Below, piece by piece: positions 42,367-51,283 of a stretch of DNA of 64,000 nucleotides; positions within the stretch are counted from its first letter, which is position 1, and the number at the start of each line of letters is the position of its first letter. The stretch is from Mycoplasmopsis edwardii. GTDB lineage: Bacteria; Bacillota_I; Bacilli_A; Mycoplasmatales; Metamycoplasmataceae. The notes under the pieces were generated by a model that saw nothing but the letters and a program-made list of their open reading frames with translations, was not told the origin of the DNA and searched no databases. The stretch lies in assembly GCF_900476105.1 (NCBI RefSeq), contig NZ_LS991951.1:62001-126000 (forward strand), read 5' to 3'. A program made the translations under genes and the position numbers.

Positions 42367-43203
42367 CTAAACAAGTTTAAATAATTGTTTTGATTTTTCT
42401 GCTTTAGAAGCAACTTCTTGAATGTTGTTTAATGAAGAGAATTTTGTTGTAGAAACAACAATGTGTTTATCAATGTTTTCTGAATCAAATTTTTTAAGAT
42501 TTAATTCAAATAATAATGTTCCAGCTTTAACTTCTTCATTTAATTTTACTTTTGGTTCTAAACCAATTCCATCAAGTTTATAGCTGTCTTGGCCTAAAAC
42601 TACAACTAATTCAACACCCTCTTTTGAAGAGAAAATAAATTGATTTTTGTTAGCGGGCATCATTGTAATTTTTCCATCAAAAGGAGCAACAACTTTACTA
42701 TCATCAGATATTAAGATAGCGACTCCGTTACCAACTAAACCTTCTGAGAAAATTCCGTCTTTTAAATCTTTAAGTGCAACAATTTTACCATTAACTGGTG
42801 ATAAAACAACTTGTTCACTTACTTCACTTACAACTTGATTATTTGTGTTTTTGTTTTGTTCAATAGCTGATTTAACTTGCTTACTCATTGCTCTTAAAAG
42901 TGGTGAGTATTTTTTAACATTAAAGTTAAGTTCTTCAACACCTTCACCTAGTTCAACTTGAACGTGTTTTGTTCCTTCAAAAATAACAACTTTCTTAGCA
43001 CCAAGTTTTTTAAACTGTTCTTCATTAACTAGTTTAACATTTTTTAAATCATATCTTAATTCTGAAACACTTGCATTGAATCCATTGATGTTATCGATTC
43101 CTCCAAATGCTTCTACAATATTCATGATATTTTGTGGAACTTCTTGACCACATACACAACCAAAAAATGGTTTGCATGAACAACTATTATTTAATTTTTC
43201 CAT
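42367..43203 (-). CDS. PTS EIIB-EIIA-like protein lacking the phospho-acceptor residues
   Basis: Protein of 278 residues. The N terminus is Cys-rich: CSCKPFFGCVCG gives Cys 8, 10, 16 and 18, like a metal-binding CxC pair. An EIIB glucose-family domain (about 25-85) follows: IVEAFGGIDNINGFNASVSELRYDL. Where active EIIB has a Cys (pattern ACITRLR) this protein has ASVSELR. An EIIA-like domain (about 130-278) has VELVVVLGQDSYKLDGIGLEP, where active EIIA has VFIHIGIDTV, so the phospho-His is Val. The second His (NHAF) is also replaced (NQFIF). It therefore should not carry phosphate and may be a sensor or regulator. Strand, start and AAGGAG-like spacing are clear. Confidence 0.82.
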   Translation of the reverse strand: MEKLNNSCSCKPFFGCVCGQEVPQNIMNIVEAFGGIDNINGFNASVSELRYDLKNVKLVNEEQFKKLGAKKVVIFEGTKHVQVELGEGVEELNFNVKKYSPLLRAMSKQVKSAIEQNKNTNNQVVSEVSEQVVLSPVNGKIVALKDLKDGIFSEGLVGNGVAILISDDSKVVAPFDGKITMMPANKNQFIFSSKEGVELVVVLGQDSYKLDGIGLEPKVKLNEEVKAGTLLFELNLKKFDSENIDKHIVVSTTKFSSLNNIQEVASKAEKSKQLFKLV

Positions 43204-43270
43204 TAGTAACTCCTGTATTTATGAAACTTTATATATTTTACCAAATTATGTATTCTTCAAAAATAAATGA

Positions 43271-43304
43271 AAAAATACTCTAACTGAGGGATTAGAGTAT
43301 TTTT
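43271..43304. terminator. Strong hairpin upstream of the EIIB-EIIA-like gene
   Basis: A perfect 13-bp stem, AAAAATACTCTAA/TTAGAGTATTTTT, around CTGAGGGA. It lies in a 552-nt gene-free stretch (43204-43755). On the minus strand it could terminate tmRNA readthrough before the EIIB-EIIA-like gene. Confidence 0.65.
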
Positions 43305-43642
43305 TATGTTTTTATCTAAATATCCTACTTGAATAAATCTATGAATAATATAAGAAGTTAAAAGTAACCAAATTTATACTGTTACCAAATATAATAATTG
43401 TGAGTTTAAACTATGCAAAGTGAATAAATTGTTTTTTATAAAGTATGCGACATAAAGTTAAAGGAAAGAGAATTTACATAACAAATTATAAAAAAAGAAA
43501 GGATATGTAGAATATTTAGATCAGTATTAAGACCAAAATACTTTAAACATTTAGTAATTTTAATAAATGTTGCTTAGATACGAGATCTAAACATCAAAGT
43601 ATAACACAGAAATACATTGCTATAAAGTAAAATAAAAATAAA

Positions 43643-43662
43643 TTGTGGTAAAGTTACCACAA
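43643..43662. repeat. 9-bp palindrome, possible operator or terminator
   Basis: TTGTGGTAA and TTACCACAA are separated by AG only. The rest of 43305-43755 shows AT-rich DNA with no gene-like reading frame. Confidence 0.45.
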
Positions 43663-43755
43663 ATCTTGATATTAAAGCAATTATGAGGTCAAATTTTAGT
43701 AATTTGCTATCATATCGTTTTGTGAAATACCTTTATAAAAAACAGCATAAAAAAA

Positions 43756-44120
43756 TGGTGGAGATAACGGGAGTCGAACCCGTGTCCACACATAAATTAT
43801 TTAATGCGTCTACAGTTTATGTTATTTTGTAATATTGTTAACAAAAAATAACCAAAACAATTAACAATATTTAGCTAAATCTCATTATCAGTTCGCAACA
43901 CTGAAAACCATCCTTTAAGACCTACTTATACACTAAAGGAGTCATGTATAAGCAACTTGTTGCTATTTATTAAGCAAAAGCAAGATTTGTGTTTTGTGCA
44001 TACATTGGGTATGCGAATTTTTCTTCTTGTTTTCCGTTTAAGAAAGCCTAGTAAGAATTATAGTCTCTCACACTACTGCAACACTAAATAACCCATGCAT
44101 GTCGAAACCATTATATCCCC
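43756..44120 (-). ncRNA. ssrA: tmRNA
   Basis: Rescues stalled ribosomes together with SmpB. The 5' end GGGGATATAATGGTTTCGAC and the 3' end, with a T loop GGTTCGACTCC and terminal CCA, are typical. The tag frame can be read as AFLNGKQEEKF, then AYPMYAQNTNLAFA, ending in two TAA codons near 43970. The tag ends in the AFA-type degron used by mycoplasmas. Length is 365 nt. The 5' end is only one base away from the smpB stop codon. Confidence 0.97.
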
Positions 44121-44121
44121 A

Positions 44122-44559
44122 TTAAAAGTTTTTAAGAAGTTTGTTAATTCTTTTTTGAGTCTCTTCTTTTGCGATTTTTTCACGCTTATCATATTTCTTA
44201 AGACCTCTAGCAAGCGCTATTTCTATTTTTAATAAAGAGTCTTTATTAAAATATAGTTTTAAAGGAATTAAAGTAATTGGTTGAGTATCTAGTTGAAATT
44301 TAATCTTACGAATTTCATTTTTATGCATCAATAATTTACGATCAGCTGTTTCATCGCCTTTAACCTGCATGTATTGTTTAAAAAAGGAATCTTTGATTCA
44401 TAATTCATTTTTATAAATTGAACAAAAAGCATTAGTTAATGAGACTTCACCAGCTCTAGCGCTTTTTACTTCTCAACCTTTTAAAGCAATACCTGCTTCA
44501 AATTTTTCTAAGATTTCATAATCCCTGAAAGCAATTTTATTATTTGACACTATCTTCAT
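44122..44559 (-). CDS. smpB: SsrA-binding protein SmpB
   Basis: Partner of tmRNA in trans-translation. It has 145 residues. The OB-like core begins with NNKIAFRDYEILEKFEAGI, has VKSARAGEVSL and LIPLKLYFNKDSLLKIEIALARGLKKYDKRE, and ends with a basic helix. In-frame TGA Trp codons (GWEVK, LWIKDS) occur. The start at 44559 has no clear ribosome binding site. The gene is directly followed by the tmRNA gene. Confidence 0.95.
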
Positions 44560-44794
44560 AAGCAATATAAATTTTACTATAAATAATCTAAAGTGATTAC
44601 TAATTGCGTTAATGAATGTTTAAATGTACTTTTAAAGTATATCTTATGAGTTTTAGTTGTGAAAAATTTTCATAACTTGAGTTTTTTTCTAGCACATTAA
44701 ACAAAAATGTTATAGAATAATAAGTACATGGAAACTTTTTCAATATAAGTTTCTTTTGTAATTAGTTTTTTTTATATGTTTTTAAGGGGGTTTA

Positions 44795-46129
44795 ATGGAA
44801 GATAACAAAGATTTAATCGAACAAATTGATGAAGAAGTTATTGAAGAAGTTAAAAAGGATAAAAATCTATTTTCAAACAAAAGTAAAAAAGATGAAATTG
44901 CAGATGCATTAATGGGAAAAGAGATATTTTCAAACAGTCTGGTTAAGAAAAATACTGTTTATAACCGTACCAAAATGTCAAACTTTGGTATTAAGTTAAG
45001 TAGTTTATATTCACAAATGCCTGCATGAAAATTAGTATTAATAACAACAGTGACCGCTTTATTCTTTGGAGTAATCAGTGTATTCTTTGTTAAAAACGTA
45101 GGTATTTATAATTTTGGTCTAGCAGCTTTCGGGCAATCAATTGCTAGGTTAACAGTTGTCCTTTTTAAAGAAGGACAAATTACACCGGTATTAAGGAATT
45201 TAATTGAACAATTCATTTTCTGAATTGCTTATATTATTTTAAGTATTCCAATATTTATTTTTGGGTACAAAAGAATTGGTAAAACTTTTTCTAACTTAAC
45301 AGTTTTATTTTTAGTTGTTTCGTCAATTACATCATTTTCAATTGGATTGATACCAGGAGCAAATGAAATTTATTTAATTGGTGATTTCTCAAATGGTGAA
45401 GTTAAAGCTGCTTTACCTGAATTCAAGAAAAAATTAAGTTCAATTATCCCTTTACTTTGAAAAGACGGTGGTAATATTATTGCGTTATTTGTTTATGCAA
45501 TTGTTTATGGATATTTATTAGCATGAATCTTTGCGATTATTCAAATAATCGGAGGAACTGCAGGAGTAACAGGAATTATTGGTGAATGATATGCGAATGA
45601 AAAACAAAAATCATTTGGAACAATTTCAGGTTACATGAATATTGTAATTGTTTTAATAGGGGTTGGTGTTGGTTCATGATTACCAGGTTCATTATTATTA
45701 TCTGAAGCCGGTAAATTAGGAACAGATGAACATCTAAAATTAATTACATCTAAAGCTTGAAGTTTTGAACTTTACCTTTCACCAAACTTTATAGCAACAG
45801 TTTTAACAAACGTTGTGTACATTATTGCACTTAACAAACTTTATCCTAAATTCAAACTTGTTAGAGTTGAAATCTTTTCTTTAAATAAATCAGCAGATAT
45901 TGCAACAATTATTACACAAGATAAGAAAATTGTTACAGGATTAACTGAATTTCATGCGCATGGAGGATTCTCAAAAGAAAAATTAAATGTAATTACAACA
46001 ATTACACTATTCAGGCAAGTTAACAGGATTATAAAAGATGTAAGAAAAATTGATGCAGAAGCATTTATATCTGTATCAGATGTCAAAAGTATAGACGGGC
46101 ACATTTACTTACCGAAAAATAAATTCTAA
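44795..46129 (+). CDS. YitT-family multi-pass membrane protein with C-terminal DUF2179 domain
   Basis: Protein of 444 residues. A charged N-terminal cytosolic segment (about 1-75) precedes six or so membrane segments with Gly-rich turns (GLIPGANEI, GGTAGVTGIIGEW, LIGVGVGSWLPGS). The C-terminal soluble domain, starting near KSADIATIITQDKK, with TEFHAHGGFSKEK and ITLFRQVNRIIKDVRKID, matches the DUF2179 domain attached to YitT/YqfU proteins. Function is unknown in any species, though a transporter or signalling role is assumed. GGGGG precedes the ATG. Confidence 0.82.
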
Positions 46130-46132
46130 TAC

Positions 46133-46168
46133 TAAAAAGCCATATAAGCATTGACTTGTATGGTTTTT
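46133..46168 (+). terminator. Terminator after the YitT-like gene
   Basis: The stem AAAAGCCATATAAG/CTTGTATGGTTTTT around CATTGA. The core CCATA-AAG/CTT-TATGG recurs in the hairpin at 46689-46730. Confidence 0.75.
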
Positions 46169-46302
46169 ATATTTTTATTTTCAAAGCACAAAAATCCTTT
46201 TATTAATTATGGAAAACATACCATATTTAACCACTTTTACACGAAGAATTAGGAATATATATTTATACATATAATTTTAAAAAACAATTTAAGTACAGGA
46301 TT

Positions 46303-46675
46303 ATGAAGAAATTTTTCAGGAATATCATTTTTTTGTAACGCTTATTAGTTTGTCTGTTATCACAATATCTTGTTCAACAAAACAAGAAATCGAAGTAAGT
46401 GAAACAAATAAGTTAGAAAACGAGTATTGAGAATTGTGATTAAAAGAGAAAAAATTAAATGCTGAATTATATAAATCTGAAGAAGCGCTATTTTCTGGTA
46501 GTGTAATGAAAGAAAGATTTAATATAAAATTATTAGAGTTAAAGAAAAAACAGATTATATATCTAAATGTAAAAAAAAGGAATTAGAAGAGGCTATTAAA
46601 TGGATGAAAGTTATCATTAAAGATTATGAATGACGCATTTGAGACAAAAAGAGAAAGAATGATTGAAGACAATAA
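46303..46675 (+). pseudogene. Broken small lipoprotein gene with a T7 frameshift
   Basis: ATG 46303 starts MKKFFRNIIFL and meets TAA at once. One more T in the T7 run (46328-46334) would give a normal lipoprotein signal, FFVTLISLSVITISC, with a Cys to lipidate and a Lys/Glu-rich helical body (STKQEIEVSETNKLENEYW). A second shift near 46530 is needed to reach SKCKKKELEEAIKWMKV and TAA at 46673-46675. Two lesions suggest a decaying gene; the first could by itself be a phase switch. No family is recognised. Confidence 0.6.
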
Positions 46676-46688
46676 TAGATTAATTCAA

Positions 46689-46730
46689 ACAAAAAGACCA
46701 TACAAGTTAATTCTTATATGGTCTTTTTGT
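46689..46730. terminator. Bidirectional terminator overlapping the permease gene end
   Basis: A 17-bp stem with one C-A mismatch (CAAAAAGACCATACAAG with CTTATATGGTCTTTTTG). The stop codon of the convergent permease gene (46707-46709) lies inside the loop, so the permease's last codons encode half of the hairpin. Confidence 0.8.
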
Positions 46731-48398
46731 TTTGTTTAAAAATGATTTGCTTAGGTTATTTCTTGTGTTTTTTATTCAATTAAATAGTTTATTTAATTTA
46801 AAATCATTTTTAATGATTCAATAAAATATCTCGAGCAATATAAAGAATAAAAATGCAGGTAAAATTAATGGGAATATGCGACCATATAGGTTCTTTTCTT
46901 GATAATCGTTGATTTTTTCAGTTATTGTTATAGTCGCAAAAACACCATATGAAATACCATTTCTAAATGTATTTTCATATTCAAAAACAATTAATGATCT
47001 AATGTCCTTGAATGCTTCAGGAAGAATTCTCTTTCTGTATATTCATCATGTTGAAAAACCTAATGAAGAACAAAGTTTTAATTCATAATTTGAGAATGCA
47101 TTTATTTTGCTATTAAAATGCTTTGTAAGTGATCTAAAAGCAACTAATGATAAAACAATTGTTATTGAAGTTACTGGCTCTAAAAACGTGTTAAATAACA
47201 CAAAATAAACTACTACTGGTAATGACTTAATTACTACTAATAGCACTTTGAATGTAAATGAAACTCATACATTGTTTATTCTCTCGCTCATGTAAAATGC
47301 AAAAACAATCGAAATTAAAACTGCAAAATATAAACTCACATAAGTTTTCATAAAGATTACTCAGTAGTCTAAATAATAAACATAATTTACTTTTATATCG
47401 CTAAAATCAAAAACATAAAAGTCTTTTAAGTATTTTCCAAATTTTGTGAAATTAATAGTTGAATTTGCTAAATCGACAAAGCTTATTATGTAAATCACAA
47501 GAAAAACAATTTTAACTATTAAAAGGATAATTCATGTTAAGTTATAAATTGGAGACTTTCAATAATCTTGATCTTTTGTTCTTTTGTGAATGTATGATTT
47601 TAAGTATTTGTTATATAAGAACATAAATATCTCGATAACAAATACAACCATAAATAAGTAAAATAAACTAATACCTAAGTATGAAAAATCACTTGAAAAT
47701 GTATCGATTCAAAATCCTATACCGATAATTCCTATTCTTCCTAAAATTGCGCTTCAACGTACGTTTGATTCATATGATAAAAATGAATTCATTACGTATC
47801 TGTTTCTATTTGATAAATAAATGTTTTTATAAAAGCTCACAAGTTTACTTTTACCAAGTTTGATATCTAATCAATAATATTTAGTTTCGGCACTTTCTAT
47901 AATTTCTAAATAATATTTATGCATTCACAATCATGTACTTCAACAAAATATCATTCATGCAGCTAGAAAGCTGCTAAATATACTTTTGAATAATAATATA
48001 AATACAACAAATGGAAACGCCCTAAAAAACACTAAAATGAATTTTAAAATAAATGATGGTTCCCTATTTTTGTGGATATTTGTAGCTGATAAGTATGAAG
48101 TGATTGATGATAAAATCAATCCTGTTATAGTTCCTCCAGTTACTGTTTTAAGTGTAATTCAAATGTAATCCAAGTTTAATTTTCATAGCGAATCACCAGG
48201 TAAATCCGGGTGTTGACTATTAAATTTAAACAATTCGCTTAAATGGTGTTTTAACCTTACAAAACCTTTTGTATATATATGACTAAAGAAATTTAGTTCA
48301 TACATAAAGTAAATTAATATGACGAATGAAAAAGCCCAAAGAAATATTTTGATAAAATTTCTTTTATCAATCTCACAATTGAATTTTTTATATGTCAT
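46707..48398 (-). CDS. p69: ABC importer permease, p69 type (thiamine phosphate uptake)
   Basis: Membrane component of the importer formed with the two genes upstream. It has 563 residues, about twice the size of a PhnE-type permease. It shows two halves of several hydrophobic segments each, such as IFLWAFSFVILIYFMY and TGGTITGLILSSI, then ILLIVKIVFLVIYIISF and SLPVVVYFVLFNTF. Two permease loop motifs are recognisable: RAFPFVVFI with NRYVMNSFLSYESNVRWSAILG, and a second copy near ENTFRNGISYG. Gene order matches the p37-p29-p69 operon of Mycoplasma hyorhinis. The start overlaps p29 by 11 nt. Confidence 0.85.
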
Positions 48399-49113
48399 AG
48401 TAATATTTCCCAAGACTTTCGATATCAAACTCATTAGAAGGAATTTCGAACACACCATCATTAACTCGATCAAAAGTAAATAATCTGTCAAAATGATATG
48501 CAGAACTTAAATCATGAATTGCTATAAAAATGATTTTGTCACTTTTATATCTGTTTAATATTTCAAATACATGTTTTGAATTCAGGATATCTAAATTGCT
48601 TGTTGGTTCATCAGCTAATATAATTTCAGGTTTGTTAAATAACATTTGCACTATGCTTAATCTTTGTTTCTGACCTGACGATAGATTTGAAATTTTTTCA
48701 AATGCTAAGTCTTCTACATTAAATTCTTTTAATAAATAAAATAATTCAATTCTTTGGTGTTTAGTTAAAATCCTAAAGAATTTATAAAACATGTTTTTAT
48801 AATGTGGGTAACTTATTAAAATGTTTTGGTAAAAATCGGTAAATTCTAATAAGTTATGATCGGGCCTTAAATAATATATTTTGTTTTTAAATTTTTTGAG
48901 TAATGATTTTGATGCTTGTTTAATTGATACATTATCAAAAATAATTTCACCATCAATTAACATTTCTTTATCAAATATTGCTTTGAGTAATGTGGACTTT
49001 CCACACCCACTTTTACCAATTATTCCGTTAATCTGCCCCTTAAAAAGTTCTAGATTAACATTCTTTAATACAACTTCTTTGTTATACCCTATGTTTGCAT
49101 TTTTAAACTTCAT
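48388..49113 (-). CDS. p29: ABC importer ATPase, p29 type
   Basis: Energises uptake through the p69 permease. It has 241 residues, a full ATPase domain. Walker A is GKSGCGKST (33-41), the signature is LSSGQKQR, Walker B is ILADEPTSNLD, and the switch His lies in IAIHDLS. The closest classical family is PhnC. It starts 8 nt after the p37 stop, with AAGGAATT as ribosome binding site. Confidence 0.92.
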   Translation of the reverse strand: MKFKNANIGYNKEVVLKNVNLELFKGQINGIIGKSGCGKSTLLKAIFDKEMLIDGEIIFDNVSIKQASKSLLKKFKNKIYYLRPDHNLLEFTDFYQNILISYPHYKNMFYKFFRILTKHQRIELFYLLKEFNVEDLAFEKISNLSSGQKQRLSIVQMLFNKPEIILADEPTSNLDILNSKHVFEILNRYKSDKIIFIAIHDLSSAYHFDRLFTFDRVNDGVFEIPSNEFDIESLGKYYYDI

Positions 49114-49121
49114 TTAATTCC

Positions 49122-50288
49122 TTATTCAAAAGATTTTTTTACTATGTTTCAGAATTGATCATTTTCATTTTCAATAAATGAATATCCGTGGAATCCTGAA
49201 TGCGGACCTCATGGGTCTTGTTTTTGTGTTGCGAGTTCATTAAGAACTTCTGATAAAACTTTGATTTGTTTTTTAGAAATTTTATTACTGAAAAGTCCTA
49301 CATTGTATGGAAGAACATCAGATACAGTTAAGAAAGAAACCTTTTGATTTGCTCTTTTTGATTCATCAACTGATAATTTATCATTATCTTTGTATTTTGT
49401 TCATGTGTAAACACCTTCATTGTCGAAGAAGATTTTCTTATTAATATTACTTTCCTCGTTCATGTTTTTTCAAGCAGCTTTACTTACTTTATCACTATGG
49501 TTACGTACTAAGTTTAAAAATGAAGTAAATTTATCGCCAAAGTGTTTTTTCATTAAGGCTTGAGGCAATAAGTATTTGCTTCCAGAACTTGAACTACCAA
49601 TTCCGATTCCATAACTCACGAATTTTTCTAAGTCTTTTTCATTTCAAGCTTTAATAATGTTGTTTGTATCCTCTTCGTTAGCTACAACAACAATTAAACC
49701 TCTTTGGTAAGGTGTTGTACCTTCATTAAAAAAACTTCTATATACACTTCCATCTCAATTATTTCCATTTTCTTTATCATTTCAATTTGATCTCGGAATT
49801 CTATTAAATAATTCTAATTGAGCTTTTGCAATCTCTCTAAGAGGATCATTTTCTAAACCATCTTTATAAACTTCATTGTTAGAATTTTTAGAGCCTTTAA
49901 ATGAAAGTCCTCTTGTTTGGATACCTACAGAAATATTGTTTGCAACAATTTCTTTTTGATTAGAAAAAACTTGTCCTGCAGATACAAAGACAACATCTTG
50001 CTTTTCTTTTAAAATATCATCAAAGTTAACCTTGTAGTTATCTTCACCTTCAAACGAGAATTTAACATCAAAGTTAAAACCTTTTGCTTTTATTAGTTCA
50101 TTAACCTTAGATTCAAATTCAATTGCTTTTGGATCTTGGCCATTTAAACTATTGTTTAATTTAATTCTGATTAATTTTGCTTCTGCAACATTTCCTTGAT
50201 TTTGTTTTTGTTCTGAACAAGAACTTACAATTAATGGTACAGAAACTAAACATGTAGTTAATAATAATTTGTTAAATATTTTTTTCAT
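49122..50288 (-). CDS. p37: Substrate-binding lipoprotein p37/Cypl, thiamine pyrophosphate importer
   Basis: Extracellular binding protein of 388 residues. The lipoprotein signal ends in LIVSSC with Cys24. Segments typical of the p37/PhnD type are KGFNFDVKFSFEGEDNYK, VVFVSAGQVF, GIGIGSSSSGSKYLLPQALMKKHFG, and GPHSGFHGYSF near the end. The Mycoplasma hyorhinis homologue Cypl is known to bind thiamine pyrophosphate. The TPP riboswitch just upstream supports the same ligand here. Many TGA Trp codons occur in the second half. First gene of the three-gene operon. Confidence 0.92.
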
Positions 50289-50292
50289 AATT

Positions 50293-50322
50293 TCTCCTTA
50301 ATTTTAGGACAAAAGTAGGAGA
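50293..50322 (-). promoter_or_regulatory. Shine-Dalgarno sequestering expression platform of the TPP riboswitch
   Basis: The p37 ribosome binding site AGGAGA (minus strand, 50298-50293) is exactly complementary to TCTCCT (50322-50317) just past the aptamer. An alternative hairpin, GAGT-CTTCA-ACTC (50333-50321), overlaps both the aptamer closing stem and this sequestering strand. TPP binding should therefore free TCTCCT to mask the ribosome binding site. Confidence 0.65.
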
Positions 50323-50327
50323 GTTGA

Positions 50328-50403
50328 AGACTCGCTACGCTAGTATTAACTAGATCAGCTATTAAGAGTATTTCTCAACTATTTAAAAATAGTACCCCTG
50401 TCC
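50328..50403 (-). promoter_or_regulatory. TPP riboswitch (THI element) controlling p37-p29-p69
   Basis: Minus-strand RNA reads GGACAGGGGTACTA, a P3 stem CTATT-TTTA-AATAG, GTTGAGAAATACTC, CTGATCTAG and TTAATACTAGCGTAG, then GAGTCT. These are the conserved THI-box blocks: GGGGT, the TGAGA(AATAC) pyrimidine pocket, and CTGATC with TAATAC-AGCGTAG for the pyrophosphate pocket. P1 is GGAC with GTCT. The -10 TATAAT of the operon is at 50418-50413 on the minus strand. Confidence 0.9.
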
Positions 50404-50437
50404 ATGTTTTATATTATATTACAATAGTCAAATTAAT

Positions 50438-50457
50438 AAAAAAACTAGCATAGCTAG
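50438..50457 (-). terminator. Terminator of the six-helix membrane protein gene
   Basis: On the minus strand CTAGC-TAT-GCTAG is followed by T7, directly after the stop of the upstream gene and before the riboswitch promoter. Confidence 0.8.
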
Positions 50458-50461
50458 AATT

Positions 50462-51181
50462 TTATTTAGTTTTAATTTTTAAGATTGCTTTTCATGCAAA
50501 ACCTAGTCCTGCTGGTGCTAAAAATGCAATTACAAATAATAATAAATCAAGAGTAACAATTAACCCTACACTACTTGTTTTGATAAAGAACGGTCTATAG
50601 AAATGCAAGAATGAATAAATGATAGCTCCATTTTTAAAATCATATTGTGAACCACTTCCAAGATACACAAACATTGCAAAGAAAAAGTATGCAACAACAA
50701 TTAAAGATAATGAATAAATGTTTTTAAAACTCACTTTAATTTGTCTTCTCATTAAGAATAAAACGATGAATCCTAAAACAGGATTAACACAATGCGTAAC
50801 AAGTGAACTAATTACACTATGAATTTTGTTCCATTTTTGTGTTCATGAAATTAGTCCTCAATAAATAAAGAATGTAATTGTGATTAAAACAACTGAATTA
50901 AAGAATCAAATTTTAACTTTCTCACTTTCTGGTTTATAAGCTACCAAAAGAAGCATAACACCTAAAAATATATTAGTTAAACTTGTGTAATATAGCAAGT
51001 GAACAAAAACACCAAACACTTCATGAAACTTAATGTAGTATGAATTTGTTGACTTTTCATAACCAAAAAAACCTTGAAAAACCATTGCAAAAGTTATAAA
51101 GAAAACACTTGATAATAAAACAAATATCCCTGATCAAAATGCAATCTTTTGTTGTTTAGGATAAGATATAAAATTTTTCAT
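50462..51181 (-). CDS. Six-helix membrane protein, Pr6Pr-like
   Basis: Protein of 239 residues with about six hydrophobic segments, short polar loops and a basic C terminus (KAILKIKTK). A His in the second helix region (FHEVFGVFVHLLYYTSLTN) and the loop VTHCVNPVLGF resemble the Pr6Pr family of integral membrane proteins, which is close to FAR-17a/AIG1 hydrolases. This is a weak match. It is transcribed alone, divergent from lepA, with its own terminator. Confidence 0.65.
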
Positions 51182-51266
51182 AAAAAAATTATACAAAAGA
51201 AAGGTTTTTCAGCAAGTTTTTTACAATTTTGCATAATATTTACATTCAAAAAAGCACATTTTTTTA

Positions 51267-51272
51267 TATAAT
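51267..51272 (+). promoter_or_regulatory. -10 box only 11 nt before the lepA start
   Basis: TATAAT ends 11 nt before ATG 51284, and no Shine-Dalgarno is seen between them. Transcription would begin at or within a few bases of the start codon, giving a leaderless or nearly leaderless mRNA. Confidence 0.55.
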
Positions 51273-51283
51273 ATTAAACAATT

